A stretch of 6,181 nt of DNA from positions 1 through 6,181 of the forward strand of contig MVCQ01000087.1 of the NCBI GenBank assembly GCA_002059205.1. The letters are read 5' to 3'. Position numbers and translations under genes: made by a program. The stretch comes from Candidatus Latescibacteria bacterium 4484_107. Lineage in GTDB: Bacteria > Latescibacterota > 4484-107. Position 1 is the first letter of the stretch; the number at the start of each line of letters is the position of its first letter. The notes below the pieces were generated by a model. That model was not told the DNA's origin. It worked only from the letters and a program-made list of their open reading frames with translations, and searched no databases. Positions 1-5,335 of the stretch are shown in pieces.

Positions 1-246
1 GCGTGGATGGTGGGAGACCGGGTAATGCTTTTGTCCGGAGGCATCGCGCTGCCTTTTTTCGGATGGATGATGATCTCTAAGGAAGCGCGTGCCATTGACC
101 GGGCGTCGAAGGTCGCCCTGCTCGCGCTGTCGCTTCGGATGGCGTGGGCGTATCCCTGGTATTTGGTGCTGATGGGGGGCACGTTTCTGGGATCGAGATG
201 GTATTACAGGAAGCGGTTCGGGATGCGTTATCCGGAGTTGGGGTGA
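1..246 (+). CDS. Hypothetical membrane protein, C-terminal part or small protein
   Basis: The reading frame is open from the first base of the window and ends with TGA at 244-246. An ATG lies at position 7, but only six bases precede it, so no ribosome binding site can be judged and the gene may begin upstream. From that ATG the product has 79 residues. Two hydrophobic stretches, about residues 7-22 and 45-62, look like membrane segments. They are separated by a polar, charged stretch (KEARAIDRASK), and the tail is basic and aromatic (RWYYRKRFGMRYPELG). I do not recognise the family. It could be the last two helices of a larger polytopic protein. It is followed by a short repeat and then the toxin-antitoxin-like pair, and nothing ties it functionally to them. 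Confidence 0.5.
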   Translation, partial: AWMVGDRVMLLSGGIALPFFGWMMISKEARAIDRASKVALLALSLRMAWAYPWYLVLMGGTFLGSRWYYRKRFGMRYPELG

Positions 247-250
247 TTTT

Positions 251-270
251 GGATTGCGGATTGCGGATTG
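251..270. repeat. Heptamer tandem repeat GGATTGC, nearly three units
   Basis: GGATTGC occurs at 251-257 and 258-264, followed by GGATTG at 265-270. It fills much of the short gap between the membrane protein and the nucleotidyltransferase gene. It is the first of several intergenic short tandem repeats in this window, most with a 7-base period. Confidence 0.75.
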
Positions 271-319
271 GACGCACCGCGAATGAAGGAAAGAAATGTC
301 GATAGGACGGGAGGAAAAG

Positions 320-691
320 ATGGCCCGAACAGCATTGGATTTGTCCCCTGAAAAGTTGCGATCCTATCATCCCGATCGAGCGTCCGAACCCCCACGAGCA
401 TCCGAAAAGTGGGAACAGGCGTGGGAGATCGCCCGCACTGCGGCACATCTGTTGCGTGCACAGTTTGGGGCAAAGCAGGTGCTTGCCTTTGGTTCACTGA
501 CTCACCGTGTCTGGTTCACCCCCTGGTCGGACATTGACATCGCCGTCCGGGGGATTCCCGCGCATCAATTCTACCGGGCAGTGGCCGCTGTTACCGGGAT
601 AAGCCCGGACTTCAAGGTGGATGTAGTGGATGCGGAAGATTGTTCGACGAGCCTCCGCCGAATCATTGAAAGGGAGGGGGAAATTTTATGA
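320..691 (+). CDS. MntA-type nucleotidyltransferase (antitoxin of a MNT/HEPN pair)
   Basis: This 123-residue protein has the minimal nucleotidyltransferase fold. Residues 58-76 carry the signature GSLTHRVWFTPWSDIDIAV, with G58-S59 and the metal-binding pair D71 and D73. A third acidic candidate is D101 in the strand FKVDVVD. In known MNT/HEPN systems such as MntA-HepT, this protein neutralises the HEPN ribonuclease partner by adenylylating it. I infer the same role here from family and gene order. I chose the ATG at 320 because GGAGG lies at 310-314 with a 5-base spacer. An in-frame ATG at 296, with AGGA at 287-290, would add eight residues and cannot be excluded. The stop overlaps the next gene's start as ATGA at 688-691, which implies translational coupling. 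The partner gene is broken, so this may be an antitoxin without a working toxin. Confidence 0.85.
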   Translation: MARTALDLSPEKLRSYHPDRASEPPRASEKWEQAWEIARTAAHLLRAQFGAKQVLAFGSLTHRVWFTPWSDIDIAVRGIPAHQFYRAVAAVTGISPDFKVDVVDAEDCSTSLRRIIEREGEIL

Positions 692-1190
692 GTGAACGGC
701 TCAAAGGACTGGCGCAACGTATTTTGGACGAATTGAATGACCTTGAACGAGTGGTAGGACGAGTCCGGGAGGGTTGGCGGCGCACACAACAATCCGACGA
801 CGATCTCTATCTCGATGGGGTAGCGCTGAATCTGCACGGCTTCTACAACGGCTTAGAGCGTCTTTTTAAGCGCATTGCAACAACGATTGATGGAAACCTG
901 CCTCAGGGAGAGAACTGGCACCAAGTGTTGCTCAAGCAGATGGAAACAGAGGTTCCGGGCGTGCGTCCAGCCGTTATTTCTGACGAAACCTATCAGGTCT
1001 TGGATGGATATCGCGGCTTCCGTCACATCGTCCGCAATATCTCTATACCTTCCGGTTTAATATCGAAAAGATGCGGCGGTTGATCGAGGACGTTCCAATG
1101 GTCTTTTCCCGGGTGCGCACGGAATTGCTTGCTTTTGCCGCTTTCCTGGAACAAAGCAACCGGAGGACTGACGAAGAGGCAACTCATTGA
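688..1190 (+). pseudogene. HepT-like HEPN toxin gene broken by a 2-base frameshift
   Basis: The frame from 688 gives 131 residues and ends at 1081-1083. The first 118 residues look like a HEPN/HepT-like protein: a helical N-terminus, LHGFYNGLERLF at 49-60, a central NWHQVLLKQM, and the conserved YRGFRHIVRNI ending at residue 118. Family members normally continue RN-hydrophobic-Y. Here the frame instead reads SIPSGLISKRCGG and stops. Moving to the frame that starts at 1044 restores YTFRFNIEKMRRLIEDV and a typical helical tail up to TGA at 1188-1190. The joined product would have about 166 residues. The bases at the break read ATCTCTATACC, which fits duplication of a TC dinucleotide near 1041-1043. 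The upstream nucleotidyltransferase overlaps the start by 4 bases. The truncated protein keeps the R/H core but loses the tyrosine and C-terminal helices. A sequencing error is the main alternative. The product is probably inactive. Confidence 0.82.
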
Positions 1191-1260
1191 CCCGATTCCT
1201 CACATGTTTCCCGCTGCTTGCCGCGAGAGTGTTGGATATTTGCAAAAAGGAAAGGAGAAG

Positions 1261-1458
1261 ATGAAGGAGAAAAAAGGGGTTGTTGTAACGTACGACCGAA
1301 TGCGATGCGATTTTTGCGGAGCCTGTGTGGGCGTGTGTCCGGCGGATGCGATTGTGCTGTGGGAGGCGGATTTGGAGATTGATCGGGAGAAGTGTACGGG
1401 CTGTCTGAGATGCGTCTATGTGTGCCCGTATCGTGCGCTGTCAGCGACAACAGATTGA
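1261..1458 (+). CDS. 2[4Fe-4S] bacterial-type ferredoxin
   Basis: This 65-residue soluble electron carrier has two complete CxxCxxCxxxCP motifs: C16, C19, C22, C26-P27 and C45, C48, C51, C55-P56. By family knowledge, each motif supplies three cysteines to one cubane cluster and one to the other, giving two low-potential [4Fe-4S] centres. The length is near that of clostridial-type ferredoxins (about 55-60), with a short KEKKGVVVTYDR lead. The start is the ATG at 1261, preceded by AAGGAG at 1252-1257. Frames extending further upstream run into the hepT remnant and are not credible. It begins about 70 bases after the broken toxin gene and is 74 bases ahead of the transporter gene. Its redox partner is not in the window for certain; the radical-SAM activator at 5376 or an oxidoreductase outside the window are candidates. 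Confidence 0.93.
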   Translation: MKEKKGVVVTYDRMRCDFCGACVGVCPADAIVLWEADLEIDREKCTGCLRCVYVCPYRALSATTD

Positions 1459-1479
1459 GGAAGGAGGAGTTGGGCTGCC

Positions 1480-1512
1480 TTTACCTTTGTTTTCTTTACC
1501 TCTACCTTTACC
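1480..1512. repeat. TTTACC hexamer repeat in a pyrimidine-rich spacer
   Basis: TTTACC occurs at 1480-1485, 1495-1500 and 1507-1512, with the variant TCTACC at 1501-1506, so 1495-1512 is a clean three-unit hexamer array. The tract fills most of the 74-base gap between the ferredoxin and the transporter gene and ends just before the AGGAGG at 1522-1527. I see no riboswitch fold in so short a spacer. Confidence 0.65.
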
Positions 1513-1532
1513 TGATCCTTTAGGAGGAACAC

Positions 1533-2036
1533 GTGACGAAAACGAAGAACCTGGCAACCGTCGCCCTGCTGGTGGCCCTGACGACGGTGGCAACGATGAT
1601 CATCAAAATCCCGACGCCGGCCACGCGTGGGTATGTCAATGTGGGCGATTCGGTGATTTTTGCGGCCGCGCTGCTGTTCGGGGCGAGGGTCGGAGGCTTA
1701 GCGGGCGGCCTGGGTTCGGCCTTAGCGGACGTACTGTTGGGATATATGCATTATGCGCCGATTACCCTAATGGTCAAGGGGATCGAAGGACTGATCGTAG
1801 GTGGACTCTTCGGATGGACGCGCCGATCCCTTTTGGCCAAAAGCGGCGTGATGGTGGCGATGCCCATTGTGCTTCTCGGCGGCGCCTGGATGGTGTTCGG
1901 ATATTTCGCCTCGCAAGTTCTTATGTATGGTTTGGGAGCGGCTGTGGGAGAGCTGATTGGAAATACCTTCCAAGCATTGGTCAGCGCGGCAATCGGCATT
2001 CCGATGGCCGTGGCGTTGCGAAAGGCGGGACTGTAG
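1533..2036 (+). CDS. ECF transporter S component (substrate-binding membrane subunit)
   Basis: This 167-residue integral membrane protein has about six hydrophobic segments, roughly at residues 7-24, 38-61, 62-80, 83-95, 105-125 and 137-162. Helix 1 has regularly spaced alanines (A8, A11, A15) like the AxxxA surface that S components use to dock on EcfT. Other recognisable parts are the loop TRGYVNVGDSVIFAAALLFG at 31-50, the GGLGSALAD run at 58-66, and the YAPITLMVKGIEGLIVG stretch at 74-90. This pattern resembles the riboflavin/vitamin S-component group (ECF-ribofla_trS-like). The ligand cannot be read from sequence. The GTG start at 1533 is set by a perfect AGGAGG at 1522-1527 with a 5-base spacer. 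No EcfT or EcfA ATPase gene is present here, so it probably shares an energising module encoded elsewhere. It sits between the ferredoxin and the YCEH paralogues. Confidence 0.87.
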   Translation: MTKTKNLATVALLVALTTVATMIIKIPTPATRGYVNVGDSVIFAAALLFGARVGGLAGGLGSALADVLLGYMHYAPITLMVKGIEGLIVGGLFGWTRRSLLAKSGVMVAMPIVLLGGAWMVFGYFASQVLMYGLGAAVGELIGNTFQALVSAAIGIPMAVALRKAGL

Positions 2037-2062
2037 CCATTCAGACCAATGTCAAACCGCAC

Positions 2063-2087
2063 CGCAAAGACGCAAAGAGCGCAAAGA
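2063..2087. repeat. CGCAAAGA octamer tandem repeat, three units
   Basis: CGCAAAGA occurs at 2063-2070, 2071-2078 and 2080-2087, with one extra G between the second and third units. It lies in the 112-base gap between the transporter gene and the first YCEH paralogue. The unit resembles short repeats I recall as widespread between genes of many environmental bacteria. I see no promoter or terminator in the rest of this gap. Confidence 0.75.
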
Positions 2088-2148
2088 AAAACAAATAGAT
2101 AATCACCTCGTTCCTACGCGGAAGAAATGAACTAACCGGGAGGACTTG

Positions 2149-2589
2149 ATGGCACAGCAGGAAAAAACCAATGTGCACAAAGATTTTCACGGCGCGATGA
2201 GCTATGGGATTCAGCACGTGTACAAGCAGTATGGCGAGGAGGCGATGACGGCGTTCCTCCGGCAGGTGGCGCGGGAGGTGTATCGTCCGCTTTCAGAACA
2301 GCTGAAGCAGGAAGGGTTGAAGGCATTGGAGGGGCATTGGCGTCATATTTTCACCGTGGAAGAGGGCGATTTTGATCTCAGCTACGAAGGCGATCGTTTG
2401 GTGCTCAGGGTGCACAAATGTCCGGCCATCCACCACATGAAAGCGCACGGCTACGCCATCGCGGACAAGTATTGCGAGCACACCCGCCTCGTCAACGAAG
2501 GAATCTGTCACGCGGCGGGATACGAATGCTCCGTGGAATACGACCAGGAAAACGGGCGCTGCGTCCAGCAATTCTGGAAGAAGAACTAA
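2149..2589 (+). CDS. Uncharacterised YCEH-motif protein, first of two tandem paralogues
   Basis: I do not recognise a firmly characterised family for this 146-residue soluble protein. Residues 20-80 are mostly helical and charged, including KQYGEEAMTAFLRQV and GHWRHIFTVEEGDFDLSYEGDR. The C-terminal half has spaced Cys and His residues that could bind metal or act in catalysis: H89-K-C91-P92, Y108-C109-E110-H111, C120-H121, G124-Y125-E126-C127 and G136-R137-C138. Most of these positions recur in the next gene. The CP-plus-C-terminal-GxC layout is loosely like proteins annotated as L-2-amino-thiazoline-4-carboxylate hydrolase-like, and the tail is loosely like V4R domains. Both ideas are weak. 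The start is ATG 2149 with GGGAGG at 2138-2143; the TTG at 2146 is less likely because its spacer would be only 2 bases. There is no signal peptide or membrane segment. Confidence 0.85.
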   Translation: MAQQEKTNVHKDFHGAMSYGIQHVYKQYGEEAMTAFLRQVAREVYRPLSEQLKQEGLKALEGHWRHIFTVEEGDFDLSYEGDRLVLRVHKCPAIHHMKAHGYAIADKYCEHTRLVNEGICHAAGYECSVEYDQENGRCVQQFWKKN

Positions 2590-2620
2590 GAAACAGGAAG
2601 GGTTCCCGTTTTCAGTTCCC

Positions 2621-2662
2621 GTTTCACGCATCACGTTTTACGTTTTACCCGTCACGTTTCAC
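2621..2662. repeat. Heptamer array NNNTYAC, six units
   Basis: Six exact-length 7-base units follow each other: GTTTCAC, GCATCAC, GTTTTAC twice, CCGTCAC, GTTTCAC. All fit NNN-T-C/T-A-C. The array fills about half of the 87-base gap between the two YCEH paralogues and ends two bases before the AAGGAG ribosome binding site at 2665-2670. Related arrays lie at 3131, 4737 and, inverted, 5268. Confidence 0.85.
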
Positions 2663-2676
2663 AAAAGGAGATTCCC

Positions 2677-3114
2677 ATGATATCCTGCACGGAATTTATC
2701 TGGGCGTACAACGAGTTGTTCAAATTCCTGCATGAGCGCTACGGCAAGCAAGCGGTGATTGATTTCTGGATCGGCATCTCGGACGACTTTTTAGGCAATC
2801 TAAATGCGCTGGTGGCCGAAAAAGGAACCCAGGGGATGTACGAGTATTGGCATCATACCTTGGAAGAAGAAGGGGCGGACTACACGATGACCGTGGATGA
2901 AGACCGCTTCGTGATTGAGATGCACCACTGTCCGTCGGTGGGTCTGCTCAATCAAGGGCCGTCGTCCAAATATGCGGATTATTGCGAACATTGCCAGTGG
3001 CTCTATCCCCGGATCATCGAGCCGTATGGCTTCGAGGCGCGCTGCGACATCATAGACGCGGATCGGGGGACGTGTCGGCTTTCGGTGAGGCGGAAAACTG
3101 AATCGGCGAATTAG
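2677..3114 (+). CDS. Uncharacterised YCEH-motif protein, second of two tandem paralogues
   Basis: This 145-residue soluble protein aligns by eye with its upstream neighbour over nearly the full length. ERYGKQAVIDFW matches KQYGEEAMTAFL, YWHHTLEEEGADYTMTVDEDR matches HWRHIFTVEEGDFDLSYEGDR, HHCPS matches HKCPA, and YADYCEHC matches IADKYCEHT. Shared candidate functional residues are W58, H60, H83, C85-P86, Y102-C103-E104-H105, G118-F119 and G131-T132-C133. It also has C106 next to the EH pair, giving a CEHC cluster that the first copy lacks. Overall identity is low, so the duplication is old or the two subunits have specialised. The start ATG 2677 has AAGGAG at 2665-2670. A two-subunit complex is plausible from adjacency but not shown. 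The function is unknown; its position before a PaaK gene suggests a role in the same pathway. Confidence 0.86.
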   Translation: MISCTEFIWAYNELFKFLHERYGKQAVIDFWIGISDDFLGNLNALVAEKGTQGMYEYWHHTLEEEGADYTMTVDEDRFVIEMHHCPSVGLLNQGPSSKYADYCEHCQWLYPRIIEPYGFEARCDIIDADRGTCRLSVRRKTESAN

Positions 3115-3130
3115 ATCAAGCAGAAGAGCA

Positions 3131-3158
3131 CCGTCACTACTCACCAATCACCAGTCAC
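3131..3158. repeat. Heptamer array NNNTCAC, four units
   Basis: The units CCGTCAC, TACTCAC, CAATCAC and CAGTCAC follow in perfect 7-base register, and a decayed CAATACG follows. CCGTCAC also occurs in the array at 2621, which supports one repeat family. It occupies the 86-base gap between the second YCEH gene and the CoA ligase gene. Confidence 0.8.
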
Positions 3159-3200
3159 CAATACGGGGAGCGGTGGGACGGGGAGAGGAACGGAGGAATT

Positions 3201-4499
3201 ATGTTCTGGGAGAAAGAAATCGAGACGATGCCGGTCCCGGAGTTGCGGGCGATGCAGGTGGGGCGGCTTCGGGAGATGGTGGATCGGGCGGCGCGGACGC
3301 CGTATTACGGGGAGTTGTTTGGAAGGCTCGGTCTATCGGCCGGGCGGATCAAAAGTCTGGACGATTTGAAACGGATTCCGTTCACCACGAAGGAGGATCT
3401 GAGGGGACATTTCCCGTACGGCTTTTTGGCGACGCCTTCGGAGGATGTGGTTCGGATGCACTCGTCGTCGGGAACCACGGGGAATCCCACAGTGGTGTAC
3501 CATACCCGGCGCGATCTTGATATGTGGGCGAATCTCGTGGCGCGGTGTATGGTCATGACCGGGGTGCACAAGGGCGACGTGTTTCAGAATATGATGGGAT
3601 ACGGGTTGTTCACCGGCGGAATCGGCCTGCACTATGGCGCGGAGAAAGTGGGGGTGATGGTCATCCCGGCGGGCGCGGGAAACAGTAAACGGCAGATCTG
3701 GCTGATGCGAAATTTTGGCACCACCGTGGTGCACATCATTCCAAGCTATGCGTTGAAGCTGGCGACGGTGTTCGAGGCGGAGGACGTGGATCCGAAAAAG
3801 GACGTGAAGTTACGGATCGCGCTGATCGGAGCGGAGCCGCACTCGGAGGCGATCCGGCGTCGGATCGAGGAAATCTATGCGTTGGACGCGTTCAATTCGT
3901 ACGGACTATCGGAAATGAACGGTCCCGGCGTGGCCTTCGAGTGTCCGGAGAAGAAGGGAATGCACGTCTGGGAGGACAGCTACATTCTGGAGGTGATTGA
4001 TCCTGAGACGTTGGAGCCGGTCCCGGACGGCGAGGAAGGCGAGTTGGTGTTCACCACGCTGAACCGGGAGGCCATGCCGATTTTTCGGTATCGGACACGG
4101 GATCTGGCGTTTGTCTATCCGGAGCCGTGCGCGTGCGGCCGAACGCACCGGCGGATCGCCCGCATCAAGGGCCGGACCGACGATATGCTGATCATCAAGG
4201 GCGTGAACGTCTTTCCGGTTCAGGTGGAGCGCACGCTGATGGCGTTCCCGGAGGTGGGGAACAATTACGTGATCGTGCTGGAAAAAGTCGGGCCAATGGA
4301 CGGGATGATCGTGCGCATCGAGGTGCGGAATGAAATCCTTCAGGGCGGCATCCGGCATCTCGATGATCTTCGACGGCGCATTGTGCGCGCGCTCTCGGAC
4401 GAGATTCTGTTCACGCCAAAAGTGGAATTGGTGGAACCCGGAAGCCTTCCTACGACGGAGGGAAAAGCGGTGCGGGTGATTGATCGCAGAGCAGAATGA
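3201..4499 (+). CDS. paaK: Phenylacetate-CoA ligase (PaaK-type AMP-forming aryl-CoA ligase)
   Basis: This 432-residue cytosolic enzyme is of normal PaaK length. PaaK activates phenylacetate or a related aryl acid with ATP and CoA, giving the CoA thioester, AMP and pyrophosphate through an acyl-adenylate. Motifs in order are the N-terminal RTPYYGELF at 32-40; the phosphate-binding loop HSSSGTTGNPT at 87-97; HIIPSYAL at 178-185; IGAEPHSEAIR at 209-219; FNSYGLSEMNGPGVAFEC at 231-248 with the conserved E238; YRTRD at 297-301; the hinge IKGRTDDML at 322-330; KGVNVFP at 333-339; and GKAVRV at 421-426, whose K422 should be the catalytic lysine of the C-terminal domain. The start is ATG 3201 with GGAGG at 3192-3196. 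It precedes a double ACT protein, a common PaaK neighbour, and a glycyl-radical activator. The exact acid (phenylacetate, a hydroxylated or indolic analogue) cannot be read from sequence. Confidence 0.93.
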   Translation: MFWEKEIETMPVPELRAMQVGRLREMVDRAARTPYYGELFGRLGLSAGRIKSLDDLKRIPFTTKEDLRGHFPYGFLATPSEDVVRMHSSSGTTGNPTVVYHTRRDLDMWANLVARCMVMTGVHKGDVFQNMMGYGLFTGGIGLHYGAEKVGVMVIPAGAGNSKRQIWLMRNFGTTVVHIIPSYALKLATVFEAEDVDPKKDVKLRIALIGAEPHSEAIRRRIEEIYALDAFNSYGLSEMNGPGVAFECPEKKGMHVWEDSYILEVIDPETLEPVPDGEEGELVFTTLNREAMPIFRYRTRDLAFVYPEPCACGRTHRRIARIKGRTDDMLIIKGVNVFPVQVERTLMAFPEVGNNYVIVLEKVGPMDGMIVRIEVRNEILQGGIRHLDDLRRRIVRALSDEILFTPKVELVEPGSLPTTEGKAVRVIDRRAE

Positions 4500-4518
4500 G
4501 GCATTCGTCATCAGGCAT
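4498..4518. repeat. Short 7-base-period repeat at the end of the ligase gene
   Basis: GAGGCAT, TCGTCAT and CAGGCAT follow each other in 7-base register, starting within the stop codon of the CoA ligase gene. They fit NNN-G/T-CAT. The array is short and imperfect, so it is a weaker member of the window's heptamer repeats. Confidence 0.45.
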
Positions 4519-4539
4519 TAGGGGGAGGGATGGGCACTA

Positions 4540-4661
4540 AGAGCCTATCCGAAATTCCAAATCGAGTAATATTTAACTCCGGAATCCAGCCTTCAGGCTG
4601 CGCCCTGATGAAACCCTAAAGGGTGAATTCCTGATGGGGATAAGGCGTTCGGATAGGCTCT
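4540..4661. mobile_element. MITE-like 122-base element with 14-base terminal inverted repeats
   Basis: AGAGCCTATCCGAA at 4540-4553 is an exact reverse complement of TTCGGATAGGCTCT at 4648-4661. Inside are a hairpin CAGCCTTCAGGCTG at 4587-4600, a second hairpin ACCCTAAAGGGT at 4613-4624, and a pairing of GGAAT at 4581-4585 with ATTCC at 4627-4631 that encloses both. There is no credible coding frame. The ends resemble insertion-sequence termini in style, so a non-autonomous miniature element is the best reading. I could find no clear target-site duplication: CACTA lies to the left and CATAC to the right. The alternative is a folded RNA or a cloverleaf-like extragenic palindrome in the leader of the ACT gene. 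It lies in the 289-base gap at 4500-4788, where the remaining sequence holds only the two heptamer arrays. Confidence 0.6.
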
Positions 4662-4736
4662 CATACCCGATGCTATTGAAGGGCATGCACCGCGGGAAAA
4701 TTCCTATAGGTATAGCGCGAAAAACGAAAATGTCCC

Positions 4737-4764
4737 GTTTCCCGTTTCACGTTTTACGTTTCAC
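4737..4764. repeat. Heptamer array, four units, GTTTCAC type
   Basis: GTTTCCC, GTTTCAC, GTTTTAC and GTTTCAC follow in perfect 7-base register. GTTTCAC and GTTTTAC are the same units as in the array at 2621. It lies 13 bases before the GGGAGG at 4778-4783 that serves the ACT gene. Confidence 0.82.
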
Positions 4765-4788
4765 GGGGAAGGGGGCAGGGAGGATACG

Positions 4789-5217
4789 ATGGCGCATCAG
4801 ATTTCGGTATTTGCGGAAAATAAACCGGGCCGGATCGAGCGTGTGACCGGCGTATTGGCGGAGGCCCAGGTGAATATCCGGGCGATCACCGTGTCGAGCT
4901 CGGAGGAATTTGGCGTGATCAAGCTGCTGGTGGACCGACCGGATGCGGCGTACGAAGCCTTGCGCGGCAAGGGGATTTCCGCGCTGAAGAAGGAGATTCT
5001 CGCCATTCCGATGGAGGACCGGCCCGGAGGATTGCATACCATTGCGAAGGTGCTCAGCCGGGCGGGGATCAATATGGAGGATGCATACGGGTTTGTGGTC
5101 GAGGATCGGAAGCGGGCCGTGCTGGTGGTGGAAGTGGCGCGGATGGCGGAAGCGGAGGCGCGTCTGCGGGAGTCGGGCATGGCGATGTTGACGGATGCGG
5201 AGATTTATGCGTTGTGA
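4789..5217 (+). CDS. Tandem ACT-domain protein
   Basis: This 142-residue protein is made of two ACT domains, small ligand-binding folds usually regulated by amino acids. The first covers about residues 3-65, with the turn ENKPGRIERVTGVLAEAQVN at 10-29. The second covers about 70-140, with DRPGGLHTIAKVLSRAGIN at 77-95. The D/N-x-PG turn followed by a helix and a glycine or asparagine strand is the ACT hallmark in both. No catalytic domain is attached. Stand-alone double ACT proteins are commonly encoded beside PaaK-type ligases and 2-oxoacid:ferredoxin oxidoreductases, which fits the neighbour upstream. I infer that it senses an aromatic amino acid or related ligand, but this is not shown. ATG 4789 is preceded by GGGAGG at 4778-4783 with a 5-base spacer. 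The 289-base gap to paaK means it may have its own promoter, though I could not find a convincing one. Confidence 0.92.
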   Translation: MAHQISVFAENKPGRIERVTGVLAEAQVNIRAITVSSSEEFGVIKLLVDRPDAAYEALRGKGISALKKEILAIPMEDRPGGLHTIAKVLSRAGINMEDAYGFVVEDRKRAVLVVEVARMAEAEARLRESGMAMLTDAEIYAL

Positions 5218-5228
5218 GAAAGAGATGA

Positions 5229-5262
5229 CTGTCACGGAAAGGCCACGGGGACACGGTGACAG
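5229..5262. repeat. Inverted repeat with 7-base perfect arms
   Basis: CTGTCAC at 5229-5235 is the reverse complement of GTGACAG at 5256-5262, with a 20-base interior rich in CACGG. It starts 11 bases after the ACT gene stop. There is no T-run after it, so it is a poor intrinsic terminator. Its arms contain the TCAC core of the heptamer family, so it may derive from the same repeats. Confidence 0.5.
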
Positions 5263-5267
5263 AATCC

Positions 5268-5288
5268 GTAAAACGTGAAGCGTGAAGC
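5268..5288 (-). repeat. Heptamer array, inverted orientation, three units
   Basis: On the + strand the units are GTAAAAC, GTGAAGC and GTGAAGC. Read on the minus strand they are GCTTCAC, GCTTCAC and GTTTTAC, the same family as the arrays at 2621 and 4737. This is the only clear copy in the opposite orientation. Confidence 0.75.
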
Positions 5289-5304
5289 CTAAATCGCAGC
5301 CCGT

Positions 5305-5334
5305 AGGGCGCGATCCTTGTGATCGCCCTTTATT
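5305..5334 (+). terminator. Probable stem-loop terminator or palindromic repeat
   Basis: AGGGC at 5305-5309, a 2-base bulge, and GATC at 5312-5315 can pair with GATC at 5321-5324 and GCCCT at 5325-5329 around the loop CTTGT. The stem is followed by TTATT. This fits a weak Rho-independent terminator after the ACT gene. Very similar GGGCGATC-type palindromes are also scattered as repeats in many genomes, so a terminator role is an inference. Confidence 0.5.
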
Positions 5335-5335
5335 C

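Noticed and set aside
1042..1044. Programmed ribosomal frameshift in the HepT-like gene
   Set aside because: There is no slippery heptamer or downstream stem evident at the break, and a simple TC duplication explains the data better.
1418..2098. A 226-codon + strand frame overlapping the ferredoxin and transporter genes
   Set aside because: It is a low-complexity, Gly/Arg-rich translation in a shifted frame over the S-component gene, which has a strong ribosome binding site and clear membrane helices.
2621..3158. CRISPR array
   Set aside because: The repeats are 7 bases long and directly adjacent, without spacers, and no cas genes are present.
3906..4511. A 201-codon minus-strand frame opposite the CoA ligase gene
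   Set aside because: The + strand frame has full PaaK motifs. The reverse frame is rich in His, Arg and Pro with no recognisable domain, typical of an antisense shadow in GC-rich coding DNA.
4676..4716. A possible promoter with TTGAAG at 4676 and TATAGG or TATAGC near 4705-4716 ahead of the ACT gene
   Set aside because: The spacing between the two boxes is 23 bases or more, far from the usual 16-18, so I do not call it.
4634..4846. A 70-codon + strand frame starting inside the MITE-like element
   Set aside because: It runs across the terminal repeat, the heptamer array and the start of the ACT gene in another frame. Its translation is basic and has no family features.
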